Notes under the pieces: generated by a model
Told to the model about the DNA's origin: nothing
Seen by the model: only the letters and a program-made list of their open reading frames with translations
The model's database searches: none
Made by a program: the position numbers and the translations under genes
From: Rhodobacterales bacterium HKCCSP123
Lineage (GTDB): Bacteria; Pseudomonadota; Alphaproteobacteria; Rhodobacterales; Rhodobacteraceae
DNA length: 36,404 bases
Assembly: GCA_015689745.1 (NCBI GenBank)
Contig: WVSO01000029.1
Span: forward strand, 1 to 36,404
Direction of reading: 5' to 3'
Shown here: in pieces, positions 24,600 to 33,421 of the stretch
Numbering within the stretch: position 1 is the stretch's first letter
Layout: every line of letters starts with the position of its first letter

Positions 24600-24624
24600 G
24601 TCATCCGGCATGGGGCCGGATGAC
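24600..24624 (-). other. Perfect 9-bp hairpin after the OmpA-family gene
   Basis: GTCATCCGG (24600-24608) pairs with CCGGATGAC (24616-24624) around seven bases. It lies 30 bases past the OmpA-family stop codon. No T-run follows on the minus strand. It is a possible weak terminator or RNA-stability element. Confidence 0.45.
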
Positions 24625-24653
24625 CGGATGTTGCACGCAAAAGGCGGCGACTG

Positions 24654-26618
24654 TCAGTCGGCGGCCGCCACGCGCAGAAGGTCGGTGATACGCCGCACGG
24701 CCACCCGGCGGTTCAGCCGCTCGTTTTCAAGCGTTGGGATCAGAAGGAACTCCTCTCCATAGCCCTGGATGACCATGTTCTGCGGCGGCACCCCGAAATA
24801 CTCGGTCAGCGCGAGGGCCACCGTTTCGGCCCGTCGGTCCGACAGAGCGAGGTTGAACGACGCGCTTCCGGTCGCGTCGGTGTGCCCCTCGATCAGGAAC
24901 ACTTCGCGCGGATTTTCGGCGATAGCCTCGGACATGTAGCGCCCCAGTTCGAACAGCTGACGCGCCTGTTCGGGAGCGATCGCCGCCGAGCCGGTATCGA
25001 AGGTCACGTTCTCGAGGTTGATCGCGGGTGCGAGGTCACGCACGGCGCGGATCGAGCGGATCTGCGCGAGGCTGAAACCGCGATCCGTAGCCGCGTGCAG
25101 TGCAAGCGCCCGCGCAAGCGCGTCGGCATCGGCGGATCCGCTATCGATCAGAGCAGGCATCTCGGTCTGTGCGGGCGGAAGCTCGCTGACGACGACCGGC
25201 GTCTGCACGGCGATATCGTCGATGAGGATCGTCCGTGTCCCGTCGGGCGCGACAACCGTGCGCCGCAGGATGCGCAGGTCGCGGTCGCGCACGGTGATAA
25301 CCTGGGTGCCGTCAGGCTGGGTGATCACATTGCGCGAAGACCCGTCGGCGAAGGTTTCCGTCCTGACGGCGTTTCCGGGGCGTCGCAGAAGCGTGTCGTC
25401 ATCCCGGATCACCTGATAATCGCCCTCGGGCCGCAGCACCACGAGCCGATCGTCCGCGCGGTTCACGACCTCGCGGTTGCCCGCGATGATGGACCCGATC
25501 GCCAGTCCGGCAATGCCGCCGAGGATCAGGCCTTGGGTGCCGGTCAGCCCGGTGCGATCGCGGTCGTCCTCTCGCGCCTGACGTTCGGTCGTGGCCGTCA
25601 GAAGCCGGCCAAAATCCTGGTCGGACCGGCGGGCGGTTTCCTCGGTGATCGTCTCTTCCACTGCGGTCGCGACGGGCGCAGCATCGTCCATAATGGCGAG
25701 CGATTGCTGCGCTTCGGCCGCATCGGCTTCGGCCTCCGCGATCTCGACCTCGGCTTCGGCCACCGGATCGACGGGCGCGGCGGCGGCCTCTTCCGCGGCG
25801 GCGGCGGCCGCGCGGGCGGCCTCGAGCTCCTCTGCCTCCTCGGCGGTCAGTTCGTCGGGCGTAACCAGCAGGGCCTCAGCCGCTTCCATCATCTCCGCTT
25901 CCGTCTCCGCCATGTCTCCACCAATCGCCTCGTCCCCCTCCTCGGCCTCGGCAAGGGCCGCGGCCAGCGCGTCCTCCTCAGTAGACGTGGCGGGGGCCTC
26001 AGGAGAAGACTCTTCGACAGGTGCAGCGGCGACGTCTGCCGCCGGGCTGCCAGAGGCGGCTTCAGGGGCCGCCGTTTCGCCGGTTGCAGGTTCCTCCGTG
26101 GGCGCCTCGTCGGTCACCGCCTCCGCAGTCGCCGCTTCGTCGGCATCGGTGGTTTCCGCCGCCGCGGGCGCCCCTGCGTCTTCGACGGGCGCGGCCTCAG
26201 TCAGAGGTTCTTCCGGCGCGGCTTCTGCGCCAGGCTCCTCGGCGGCGCTTGGTGCCGTTGCCTCCGCGTCTTCAGACGGCGCTTCGGCAGGCGCGTCGGT
26301 CTCCGGCACCTCTTCCGCCACGGGCTCCTCGGCCACTGCCTCTGGTTCGTCAGCTGCAGCGCTATCGGCCTCGGTCGCTGCTTCGGCCTCGGTCGCTGCT
26401 TCGGCGTCGGACGCCTCTTCAGGTGCTGTCTCCGCCGGCGTCGCGCCCTCGGTGACGACACCCTCTTCCAGGAGGCGTGCGAGACACGCGTCCGCGTCCT
26501 CTCCCTCCTCGCACTGGCTGGCGTCGAACTCCTGGGCGATCGCGGCGACGGGCAGATGGCCCGAGACGATCGCAAGGCTCGCGATCAGGGCGGTGGAGGT
26601 TCGAAGGGTGCTGAGCAT
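24654..26618 (-). CDS. OmpA-family protein with long acidic Ala/Glu region
   Basis: The protein has 654 residues from the ATG at 26618, chosen because a Sec signal peptide follows at once (MLSTLRTSTALIASLAIVSG, cut after AIA-QE). Residues about 50-320 are Ala/Glu/Thr/Asp-rich, strongly acidic and low in complexity. A glycine-zipper-like segment follows (LILGGIAGLAIGSIIAGNRE), then a beta-rich part. The C-terminal OmpA domain (about 540-645) has the peptidoglycan-binding pattern IEGHTDATGSASFNLALSDR and NRRVAVR. It likely anchors the outer membrane to peptidoglycan, with the acidic part spanning the periplasm. A perfect 18-base tandem duplication lies in the acidic region. Stand-alone gene. 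Confidence 0.88.
   Translation of the reverse strand: MLSTLRTSTALIASLAIVSGHLPVAAIAQEFDASQCEEGEDADACLARLLEEGVVTEGATPAETAPEEASDAEAATEAEAATEADSAAADEPEAVAEEPVAEEVPETDAPAEAPSEDAEATAPSAAEEPGAEAAPEEPLTEAAPVEDAGAPAAAETTDADEAATAEAVTDEAPTEEPATGETAAPEAASGSPAADVAAAPVEESSPEAPATSTEEDALAAALAEAEEGDEAIGGDMAETEAEMMEAAEALLVTPDELTAEEAEELEAARAAAAAAEEAAAAPVDPVAEAEVEIAEAEADAAEAQQSLAIMDDAAPVATAVEETITEETARRSDQDFGRLLTATTERQAREDDRDRTGLTGTQGLILGGIAGLAIGSIIAGNREVVNRADDRLVVLRPEGDYQVIRDDDTLLRRPGNAVRTETFADGSSRNVITQPDGTQVITVRDRDLRILRRTVVAPDGTRTILIDDIAVQTPVVVSELPPAQTEMPALIDSGSADADALARALALHAATDRGFSLAQIRSIRAVRDLAPAINLENVTFDTGSAAIAPEQARQLFELGRYMSEAIAENPREVFLIEGHTDATGSASFNLALSDRRAETVALALTEYFGVPPQNMVIQGYGEEFLLIPTLENERLNRRVAVRRITDLLRVAAAD
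26365..26400. repeat. Perfect tandem duplication of 18 bases inside the OmpA-family gene
   Basis: The unit TCGGCCTCGGTCGCTGCT occurs at 26365-26382 and 26383-26400, and a third partial copy follows. It encodes repeated Ala/Thr/Glu units and keeps the frame, so copy number can vary without breaking the protein. Confidence 0.8.
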
Positions 26619-26888
26619 GGCTGGTCCGATTCCTGAAATGAACGTCGGATCGCTGGAGAGCGCTTCCGAAACAGGTCGCCCAAGACGTATGGCCATCAGA
26701 TCGCGTCAGCAATGGAACGGCACATGTTATCCGATAACCGGCCTCTCTCCGCCGAAGCGCGCTGGAGAAATGGGGTTGCCTAGGCTTCCCGCATTGGGGC
26801 GTGATCGTTGGCACGTGCCCCGTTCTGCGCATCCGCCCTCCGGCAGGCTTTTTGTTCATCGCATTCACGGCGTCTAAGCAAACAATCT

Positions 26889-27269
26889 TTGTTGAACGCC
26901 TGTACCGAATCTCAGCGGCGCGCTCTGGAACTGAAACCGAAGAAAAGCCAGCGCGACATCGCCGCCGAAGCCGGATTAAATGACGTGACCATGTTGTCGA
27001 TGATTTAGAGCGGCGCGAACAAGGTGCCGCTCGATCGTGTGCCTGCCATGGCACGCGCCCTCGAGGCTGACCCCAAGCTCCTGTTTCGGCTGGCACTCGG
27101 GCAGGCCGGCCGCGAGACCACGCGCCTGGTGGTCGATGCAATTTTTGGCACCGTCGACTCCCGCAACGAGGTTGGCCGGCTCGAAGAGTTGCGTGACGCT
27201 TCCGGACATACCGACCCGGCCCTCACGAACCGCACTCGGAGCGCCATCAGGGGGATTGTCTGGAAATGA
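26889..27269 (+). pseudogene. XRE-type regulator broken by an in-frame TAG
   Basis: The frame reads RRALELKPKKSQRDIAAEAG, then DVTMLSMI, a TAG at 27006-27008, and continues in the same frame SGANKVPLDRVPAMARALEA, DPKLLFRLALGQ and about 60 more residues to 27269. Intact relatives have a Lys at the stop position (SMIKxGxxKVPLDRVPALAKAL), so a single AAG to TAG change explains it. The start is unclear: FVERL, which would fit the family's N-terminus, is in another frame just upstream, so a frameshift near 26910 is also possible. Loss of function is likely unless the amber codon is read through. Confidence 0.72.
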
Positions 27270-27478
27270 CTGACAGGCGCGTTGTAGATGGCGTCAGGTT
27301 GCCGGACGACATCAGCCTGACAGAGAACGAGCAGGCTTGGGTAGATCTCATCCGCAGCATCACGGCAGGACGTGATCCAGCCCCAACGCTCTCCGCCTGC
27401 CAGGCACAGCAGGTCTTGCAGAGAGCAAAATGTCCTACCACACCGCAGTCTCCCAGCCTCTTGCCCGATAAGGATTGA
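27266..27478 (+). CDS. Small hypothetical protein, 70 residues
   Basis: It starts MTDRRVVDGVRLPDDISLTE and carries a helix-rich middle (ENEQAWVDLIRSITAGRDPA). The ATG overlaps the stop of the broken XRE regulator by four bases (ATGA), so the two were a coupled pair. I do not recognise the family. Its frame is open and its composition looks coding. With its partner broken, it may no longer be translated efficiently. Confidence 0.5.
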   Translation: MTDRRVVDGVRLPDDISLTENEQAWVDLIRSITAGRDPAPTLSACQAQQVLQRAKCPTTPQSPSLLPDKD

Positions 27479-27613
27479 GCGATAATGGTAGCTTGCTTCA
27501 GCGTAGATCTAGAAGGAGAAAGATCCGTCCGGGCCTTTGCCATGGTCGAAGTGTCGCTTGAGCAGGACTGCCGGGGGTCGTAGCATCGGACGATCAGACC
27601 ACGGACAAAGATC

Positions 27614-28372
27614 TTGACCACAAGCGATCTCGATCCCGCCCTTCTCGCAGAGCTTGCCCCCACTGGTCGGCTGCGCGCTGGCATTAACACGGGCAACTTC
27701 CTCCTCGTCAGCGGACACACGGCTGATGGCCATCCCGTCGGCGTGTCGCCCGACGTGGCGGCTGAAATCGCGCGCCGGCTGGATGTTGAACTCGAGTTCG
27801 TCTGCTACCCTGATCCTGGGCTGCTGGCCGATGCCGCCGACCGTGGTGAGTGGGACATCGGCAATATCGGGGCCGAGCCGCAGCGGGCACGAACCATCGC
27901 TTTCACCTCGGCCTATTGTCAGATCGAGGCGACCTACCTTGTGCCTGCGGGTTCACCGATCACGACGATCGACGAGGTAGACCAACCGGGGCGCCGTGTC
28001 GCGACCAAGGGACGGGCGGCCTACGGACTGTGGCTGGAGAATAACCTGAAACATGCCGAGCTGGTGCGAACCGAGAGCATCGACGACTCCTTCGATGCAT
28101 TCGTGGAACAAGAGCTTGACGCGCTGGCGGGGCTCAGGCCACGGCTCCTGAAAGACTTTGAGCGGTTGCCGGGCGCTCGCATTCTTGAAGGCCAATTTAG
28201 CGCTGTGCAGCAGTCGGTAGGCACGCCTCGCGGGAACCTGAAGGCGGCGGAGTGGCTCGCGGAGGTGATCGAGGAGTTGAAGGCTTCGGGGTTCATCGCC
28301 GGACTGATCGAGCGCCACGCGGTGCAGGGGCTGAGCGTCGCGCCGCGGGCCGACGGCCCGGAAGGCACTTGA
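27614..28372 (+). CDS. Substrate-binding-domain protein (SBP_bac_3) without signal peptide
   Basis: The protein has 252 residues. It opens DLDPALLAELAPTGRLRAGI, followed by the amino-acid-type periplasmic-binding fold: GVSPDVAAEIARRL, EWDIGNIGAEPQRARTIAFT, and the hinge segment ATYLVPAGSPITTIDEVDQPG. The length fits a complete domain pair, but no hydrophobic leader is present, and no ABC permease or ATPase lies nearby. Signal-less members of this family are common in Alphaproteobacteria and may be cytoplasmic sensors or enzymes. The TTG start at 27614 is the only start I can place; no ATG lies upstream in frame before the region becomes noncoding. Confidence 0.75.
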   Translation: MTTSDLDPALLAELAPTGRLRAGINTGNFLLVSGHTADGHPVGVSPDVAAEIARRLDVELEFVCYPDPGLLADAADRGEWDIGNIGAEPQRARTIAFTSAYCQIEATYLVPAGSPITTIDEVDQPGRRVATKGRAAYGLWLENNLKHAELVRTESIDDSFDAFVEQELDALAGLRPRLLKDFERLPGARILEGQFSAVQQSVGTPRGNLKAAEWLAEVIEELKASGFIAGLIERHAVQGLSVAPRADGPEGT

Positions 28373-28659
28373 TACAGAAAGCTATGCTCGACCCGTTTCG
28401 TAACGCTGGGCACTAGGCGCACCGACTGCACGGCCGATCCTGTCCGTTTCGAAGTTGGTGCCGTCTTCTCACGAGGGGCATCGAACTAATCAAGGCACGA
28501 GTGATTTGGCCGCTCACAAGTAGTGTCCTACAGAGAGCGCCTACAAGAAAGGTCGCGACCAGAGTGACATCCGTGTTCAAAAGCCGAAGCACCTGTGGTC
28601 GTTACGCGCCGTTCTTCCCGCGAATTGCAGCGGTCCTAATCAGCCGATAAGACATCCTG

Positions 28660-29250
28660 ATGTGGACTTTTGCGGCGGCTGTCTTTCTGCTGATCATCAC
28701 ACCAGGTCCCGGGGTTCTGTCCACGGCCGGAGTCGGGTCGGGCTTCGGTGTGGCCGCTGGGACCAGGTATGTGGCCGGCCTCTTTCTGGGCACCAACCTC
28801 GTTGCACTCGCCGTGGTGAGCGGCCTTGCGGCGCTCGTTCTCGCAGACCCACGCATCCGCCTGATCCTGTTCGTGGTGTCGTTCGGCTATCTGACCTACT
28901 TGGCCCTGCGCATCGCCTTCGCGGGCTCACGGATTGCATTCATCGAAAAGGCGCGTCCTCCAGGGATCGGCGGCGGCATTCTTCTCCAGGTCGTCAACCC
29001 GAAAGCCTACGCTGTCAACACGGCCTTCTTCACGGGCTTTGGCTTCATGCCCGACAACTATGCCATGGAGGTGGCTCTCAAGTTTTTTATAATGAACGCG
29101 ATCTGGCTGCCTATTCATTTCTTGTGGCTTTGGGCCGGGGTCATGATCCACCGCCTCGAGATATCCGACCGCGCACATTCCATCATAAACGTCGGGATGG
29201 CAGCGGCCATGCTCGCGGTCGTTTTTCTCGCCGTCCTTTCTCAGCTTTAG
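28660..29250 (+). CDS. LysE family amino acid exporter
   Basis: The protein has 196 residues with about six hydrophobic helices. The start MWTFAAAVFLLIITPGPGVL contains the family's TPGPGxL signature, and GFGVAAGTRYVAGLFLGTN and LLQVVNPKAYAV are the other conserved elements. LysE/RhtB proteins export basic or neutral amino acids and related metabolites across the inner membrane. The ATG at 28660 directly precedes the first helix, as in relatives. It is followed by the convergent LysR gene and is not obviously linked to the TctCBA operon. The exported compound is unknown. Confidence 0.87.
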   Translation: MWTFAAAVFLLIITPGPGVLSTAGVGSGFGVAAGTRYVAGLFLGTNLVALAVVSGLAALVLADPRIRLILFVVSFGYLTYLALRIAFAGSRIAFIEKARPPGIGGGILLQVVNPKAYAVNTAFFTGFGFMPDNYAMEVALKFFIMNAIWLPIHFLWLWAGVMIHRLEISDRAHSIINVGMAAAMLAVVFLAVLSQL

Positions 29251-29388
29251 CACCGCTATCTGAAAGCGGGTTCAAACCGGGTCCAAGCAGTGTCGGGGCG
29301 GCTTGCGCGACCCCGGGCAAGAAATCGTTCGTGGCACTCGGACTGAGCTTCTGGCCCGTATCGAATGGCGATATGGCAACAGGCAACC

Positions 29389-30306
29389 TCATCCGCCCGT
29401 TGAGTCAACCACAGGCATCTCCTCGGCTCCCAAGCCGTGCATTTGCGCCACCTTGAAAAAGGCCTGCCGCAGGCGCGCAAGAACCTCCGAGCGGGATGAC
29501 ACCTGGCGCTGGACCAGGCCGACCCGCCGCGTGATGGCCCCCTCACAGAAGGGGCGCGTGTGCAGCGTGCCAGTGCCCGCGTTAAGAAGTGCGATCTTTG
29601 GCACGATCGCCACGCCCAGATCCGCCTGAACGAAGCCGATTACGGACGGCATCGTATTTGTTGCCACGATTTCCCTCGGCGATACGGACAGCGCGGCCAG
29701 CTCCGTTTCGATCTGACGCGACAGCGGCACTTCCGTCACGTAGCGAATGAAAGGCAAATCCGTGAGCAGCGAAAGGTCACTCCGCCATGCCTCAGCCCGT
29801 GGTGCGATCAGGACGAGCGGCTCTGTCAAGACCGGGCTCCAGGACAGGCTGGCGGGAACACCGACATTCTCAGCCACAAGCGCCGCGTCCAGGCGACCTG
29901 CGGCGACGTCGGACATGAGTCGTTCGGACATGCCGACAGTCAGGTCGAAGGACAGATCGGGGTAGGCATCTCGCATCTCCGCAAAAGCCTGGGGCACAAG
30001 ATGCATCGAAACCGTGCGGATTGCCCCGAAATTGAGCATGCCCGCCGTGCGTCCACCCGAAATCGCCATCCGCGCTTCGGTCATCGTCTGCACCACCTGA
30101 CGGGCCGCGCGCAGCAGTTCTTCCCCCTTTGCGTTCAGCTGCCGCGGCCGTTTCCTGCGGTCGAAGAGCGTAACGCCCAACTCCGCCTCAAGTGCTTGAA
30201 TTTGCTGACCTACGGCCGAGGGCGTCAGGTTGACCACGGCCGCCGCGCCCGAGAAGCTCCCGGTGTCCGCGACGGCGACGAGCGTTTGCAACTGGCGTAT
30301 GTCCAT
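29389..30306 (-). CDS. LysR-family transcriptional regulator
   Basis: The protein has 305 residues. The winged helix-turn-helix (1-60; MDIRQLQTLVAVADTGSFSG, then LTPSAVGQQIQALEAELGVTLFDRR) is joined to a LysR substrate-binding domain (about 90-295). It is divergent from tctC and probably controls the tctCBA-GGT-oxidase set through the 143-base shared region, which contains two short palindromes. Inducer unknown; a substrate of the TTT transporter or of the GGT-family enzyme is the obvious guess. Confidence 0.92.
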   Translation of the reverse strand: MDIRQLQTLVAVADTGSFSGAAAVVNLTPSAVGQQIQALEAELGVTLFDRRKRPRQLNAKGEELLRAARQVVQTMTEARMAISGGRTAGMLNFGAIRTVSMHLVPQAFAEMRDAYPDLSFDLTVGMSERLMSDVAAGRLDAALVAENVGVPASLSWSPVLTEPLVLIAPRAEAWRSDLSLLTDLPFIRYVTEVPLSRQIETELAALSVSPREIVATNTMPSVIGFVQADLGVAIVPKIALLNAGTGTLHTRPFCEGAITRRVGLVQRQVSSRSEVLARLRQAFFKVAQMHGLGAEEMPVVDSTGG

Positions 30307-30315
30307 GATGTCAAA

Positions 30316-30357
30316 TGAAGATATTCTTCAGAAAAATGCAAAAAGAAATCATTTTCT
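30316..30357. promoter_or_regulatory. Two palindromes in the LysR-tctC intergenic region
   Basis: TGAAGA-TAT-TCTTCA (30316-30330) is perfect and lies 10 bases upstream of the lysR start. AGAAA-TCAT-TTTCT (30344-30357) is a related AT-rich palindrome. Their centres are about 28 bases apart. They are candidate operators for the divergent LysR regulator. Confidence 0.45.
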
Positions 30358-30400
30358 AAAGCTACTCTTGTGCAGGTAGCGGTTTTGTCAGCCTGAGTCT

Positions 30401-30414
30401 TGGGCATTTGCCCA
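30401..30414. promoter_or_regulatory. Palindrome TGGGCA-TT-TGCCCA upstream of tctC
   Basis: This is a perfect 14-base inverted repeat 35 bases before the tctC ATG. It could be an operator or a small leader hairpin. Confidence 0.35.
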
Positions 30415-30449
30415 GAAATGACACCAGCTACCAGCTAAAGGAGACCACA

Positions 30450-31400
30450 ATGACTGTTGCTTCGCGTGTTTTCGCTGCCGCGGGACTTGCCGTCGCAAGC
30501 CTGACGGCCCCCGCCATGGCGCAGGAATATCCAAGCCAGCCCGTCGAATTCATCGTGCCGTGGTCGCCTGGTGGCGGCAGCGACACTCTGATGCGGATCG
30601 TGGCCAACAACGTGACGCCCTATCTCGGCGCCGAGATGCCGGTGATCAATATGCCCGGTGTTGGTGGCACCGTCGGCCTGACCGAAGCGTCGCGCCGCGC
30701 CGCGGACGGCTACACGATCAGCCAGGTGCACGAGGGACTCCTTGCCGCGACAGCAACCGGCCTGACTGAACTGGCGTGGGACGACTTTGACCACATCGCC
30801 CTGATGACAGCCTCACCTCAGTATCTCGTCGCGGCGGCCGATCAGCCCTTCGACACGATGGAAAGTTTGGTGGAATACGCCCAGGCCAACCCCGGTGAGT
30901 TGACCATCGGGGTCACGCTGGGCGGCGTTCCGCACCTGCACGCCGCCATGATCGCCGAGGCCTTCGATATCGAGTGGCGCTACGTCGGCTACGAGGGCAC
31001 TGGCGAGCGTATCCGCGCGCTTGTCGGCGGCAACCTCGACCTCGCCATCGGTGACGTCGCCTCCTCGCTTCAGTTCGCCCAGAACGGCGACCTCGTGTTC
31101 CTCGCCACCGGTGCGGCCGAGCGGATGCCGCAGACGCCCGACGTGCCGACCTTCATGGAGCTTGGCGCCGACCTCGACCTCTCGATCACCCGCGGCATCG
31201 TGATGCCGGCAGGTTCCCCAGAAGAGGCGCAGGCCACGCTTGAAGCCGCCCTGATGGAGCTGTCGCAGGACGAGGCGTTCATCGAGCAGATCAACAACGC
31301 CGGCGCCGATGTCGCCTTTCGCGGCCGCGAAGCCTACTCAGCCTACCTCGCCAACCTCGCGGCGACGGTTGAGCGCCTTGCAGAGGTGATCGCGCCTTGA
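30450..31400 (+). CDS. tctC: Tripartite tricarboxylate transporter binding protein (TctC/Bug family)
   Basis: The protein has 316 residues from the ATG at 30450, with AAGGAG seven bases upstream. The signal peptide is MTVASRVFAAAGLAVASLTA ending PAMAQ. The mature start PSQPVEFIVPWSPGGGSDTL is the Bug-family ligand signature. The frame ends overlapping the TTG start of tctB. It binds a carboxylate-type ligand in the periplasm; known Bug ligands include citrate, pyroglutamate, aspartate and nicotinate. The ligand here is not defined. Confidence 0.93.
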   Translation: MTVASRVFAAAGLAVASLTAPAMAQEYPSQPVEFIVPWSPGGGSDTLMRIVANNVTPYLGAEMPVINMPGVGGTVGLTEASRRAADGYTISQVHEGLLAATATGLTELAWDDFDHIALMTASPQYLVAAADQPFDTMESLVEYAQANPGELTIGVTLGGVPHLHAAMIAEAFDIEWRYVGYEGTGERIRALVGGNLDLAIGDVASSLQFAQNGDLVFLATGAAERMPQTPDVPTFMELGADLDLSITRGIVMPAGSPEEAQATLEAALMELSQDEAFIEQINNAGADVAFRGREAYSAYLANLAATVERLAEVIAP

Positions 31401-31906
31401 GCCAGATCGACTCCAGGTCGACGCAGCAGGAGTCGGGCGAGATCGCCCGGCTCCTGTCCTATATCGCCCTTCTTGCGGTATCTTTGGGCCTGTTTCTCGA
31501 GGCGCGCGCGATGCCCAGGTCGCGTTTCGAAGTTCTGGGCGCCGGCGCCTTTCCGATGCTCGTCCACGGCTGTCTCAGCTTGCTACTCGTGGCTTCCATC
31601 ATCGCGTCGATCCGAAAAATCCCAGTTGGTGCCTACGGCGTCTTCGCCTCGGCAATCGTGACTTGGGCCCGCGAAAAGCGCCTGGTTCTGTTCCTCTTCC
31701 TCTGCCTGGCCATCTACGTCATGTCCATGCCAGTCATCGGCTACCCCATTGCGACCCTTCTGTTCCTTCTGGCCCTGCAGATCACGCTGGCGCCCAAGAC
31801 GCGCACGGCGATCGCCACAGCGGTCGTCTTGTCGCTGATTTTTTCCTACGGCCTCAACTGGCTATTTGCCGAGGTCTTCAACGTATTTCTTCCCAGGGGG
31901 CGCTAG
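31397..31906 (+). CDS. tctB: Tripartite tricarboxylate transporter small subunit (TctB)
   Basis: The protein has 169 residues and begins at a TTG that overlaps the tctC stop (TTGA), a coupled start. Four hydrophobic helices are visible, with the first at residues about 15-35 and a loop containing SRFEVLGAGAFPML, typical of TctB. It is the poorly conserved small membrane subunit. It lies three bases before tctA. Confidence 0.85.
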   Translation: MSQIDSRSTQQESGEIARLLSYIALLAVSLGLFLEARAMPRSRFEVLGAGAFPMLVHGCLSLLLVASIIASIRKIPVGAYGVFASAIVTWAREKRLVLFLFLCLAIYVMSMPVIGYPIATLLFLLALQITLAPKTRTAIATAVVLSLIFSYGLNWLFAEVFNVFLPRGR

Positions 31907-31909
31907 GAC

Positions 31910-33421
31910 ATGGACGCGTTTTTGCTGGGTGCCTCAGAGGTGCTGTCGCTGACGACGCTGGCGATGATGCTGGCGGGGGCCATCGCGGGGATCATCGCCG
32001 CTGCGATCCCCGGCTTTACGGTGACCATGGCGATCGTCCTGACGCTTCCGCTGACGTTCACCATGGACGCGCTTCAGGGCATTTCGGTGATGCTGTCGGT
32101 GTATGTCGGGGGATACACCGGCGGCCTGATATCAGCGGCCCTGCTCGGCATTCCTGGCACGCCGTCGTCCGTCGCCACCACGTTCGATGCCTTCCCCATG
32201 GCCCGCAAAGGCGAGCCGGGCCGCGCCCTGTCGCTGGGGGTCTGGGCCTCGTTCTTCGGCACGATCATCTCGACCATCGTGCTGATCATCGCCGCCCCGC
32301 CTTTGGCCATCTTCGCAGTTCGCCTCGGTCCTTGGGAGTATTTCTCCCTCATCGTCTTCGCCCTGACGATCGTGGCGAGCCTCGTCGGGAACTCCCTACA
32401 ACGCGGCCTGATTGCGGCACTGATCGGTCTTGCGATTTCGACGGTCGGAGCCGACCCGATCATGGGCCGTCCCCGCTTCGACATGGGGTGGGAGTTGCTG
32501 GCCGCCGGGCTGCCCTTCCTCGTGGTGCTGATCGGTATCTTCGCCATCTCCCAGCTCGCCTCCGAGGTCGAGGATGCCGACGCCATCAAACGGGGCGAAA
32601 AGCTTGTCGATGGCGAGATCGAATTCAAGACCTGGGCCGTGATGCGCGAGGTGCTGATGCGGCCGGTCAATCTGATCCGCTCCTCCATGGTCGGCGTCGC
32701 CATCGGGGCTCTGCCGGGCGCGGGCGGCTCCATCGCAAACCTCGTGGCCTACGACCAGGCGAAACGCGCCTCGAAGACGCCGGAGGAGTTCGGTAAAGGC
32801 ACGCCCGACGGAGTTGTCGCATCGGAGGCAGGTAATTCGGCCACGGCAGGTGGCGGCCTGATCCCGCTGATTTCCTTGGGTATTCCCGGATCGGCCGTAG
32901 ACGCGATCCTGATGGCCTCGCTCATGGTGCACGGCATCTCGGTGGGTCCGCGCCTGATCATGGACAACGCCGACCTCGTCTACGGAATGTTCTTGGCCAT
33001 GGCGGTCTCGAGCCTGATGATGCTGGTGGTTTGCGTCCTGTCGATGCGCGCCTTCCTGCGGGTAGCCGAGGTGCCGAAATGGGTCGTGGTGCCCGTGGTT
33101 CTCGTGTGCTGTGTCGTGGGGTCCTTCGCGCTCAATAACCGCGTGACCGACCTCTACCTGCTCGCGGCCGTGGGCCTGCTGGGCTACGCACTCAAGGCGC
33201 TCGACTACCCGCTGGCCCCGCTGGTGCTGGGCGTGATCCTCGGCCCCATCGCAGAAACCAACCTGCGTCGCGCTCTCATGACGGAGCCAGATTGGTCCCT
33301 CTTCCTGACACGCCCCGTCAGCCTAGTCTTCCTCGTCGCCGCGGTTCTCTCTGTGGCCTGGGCCATTCGTGGCATCCTGAAATCCAGAAACGAAGCCCGA
33401 TCCGGGAAGGAACCCATCTGA
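31910..33421 (+). CDS. tctA: Tripartite tricarboxylate transporter large permease (TctA)
   Basis: The protein has 503 residues, the usual length for TctA. The diagnostic segments are IPGFTVTMAIVLTLPLTF, GGYTGGLISAALLGIPGTPS, and ALPGAGGSIANLVAYDQAKR followed by GVVASEAGNSATAGGGLIPL. It forms the channel for ligand delivered by TctC, driven by an ion gradient. The ATG follows tctB by three bases. Its stop overlaps the ATG of the GGT-family gene by one base (TGATG). Confidence 0.95.
   Translation: MDAFLLGASEVLSLTTLAMMLAGAIAGIIAAAIPGFTVTMAIVLTLPLTFTMDALQGISVMLSVYVGGYTGGLISAALLGIPGTPSSVATTFDAFPMARKGEPGRALSLGVWASFFGTIISTIVLIIAAPPLAIFAVRLGPWEYFSLIVFALTIVASLVGNSLQRGLIAALIGLAISTVGADPIMGRPRFDMGWELLAAGLPFLVVLIGIFAISQLASEVEDADAIKRGEKLVDGEIEFKTWAVMREVLMRPVNLIRSSMVGVAIGALPGAGGSIANLVAYDQAKRASKTPEEFGKGTPDGVVASEAGNSATAGGGLIPLISLGIPGSAVDAILMASLMVHGISVGPRLIMDNADLVYGMFLAMAVSSLMMLVVCVLSMRAFLRVAEVPKWVVVPVVLVCCVVGSFALNNRVTDLYLLAAVGLLGYALKALDYPLAPLVLGVILGPIAETNLRRALMTEPDWSLFLTRPVSLVFLVAAVLSVAWAIRGILKSRNEARSGKEPI

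Noticed and set aside
23491-24762. Plus-strand frame of 423 codons opposite lrgAB
   Set aside because: It is antisense to two clear membrane protein genes and has typical shadow composition.
24882-26877. Long plus-strand frames of 428-584 codons opposite the OmpA-family gene
   Set aside because: They mirror the Ala/Glu-rich GC codons of the real gene, giving Ser/Ala- or Arg/Gly-rich translations with no domain. The minus-strand protein has a signal peptide and an OmpA domain.
29310-29410. Plus-strand peptide resembling a LysR C-terminus (GDMATGNLIRPLSQ)
   Set aside because: The similarity is short, has no upstream LysR body, and lies in the gap between two convergent genes; chance is likely.
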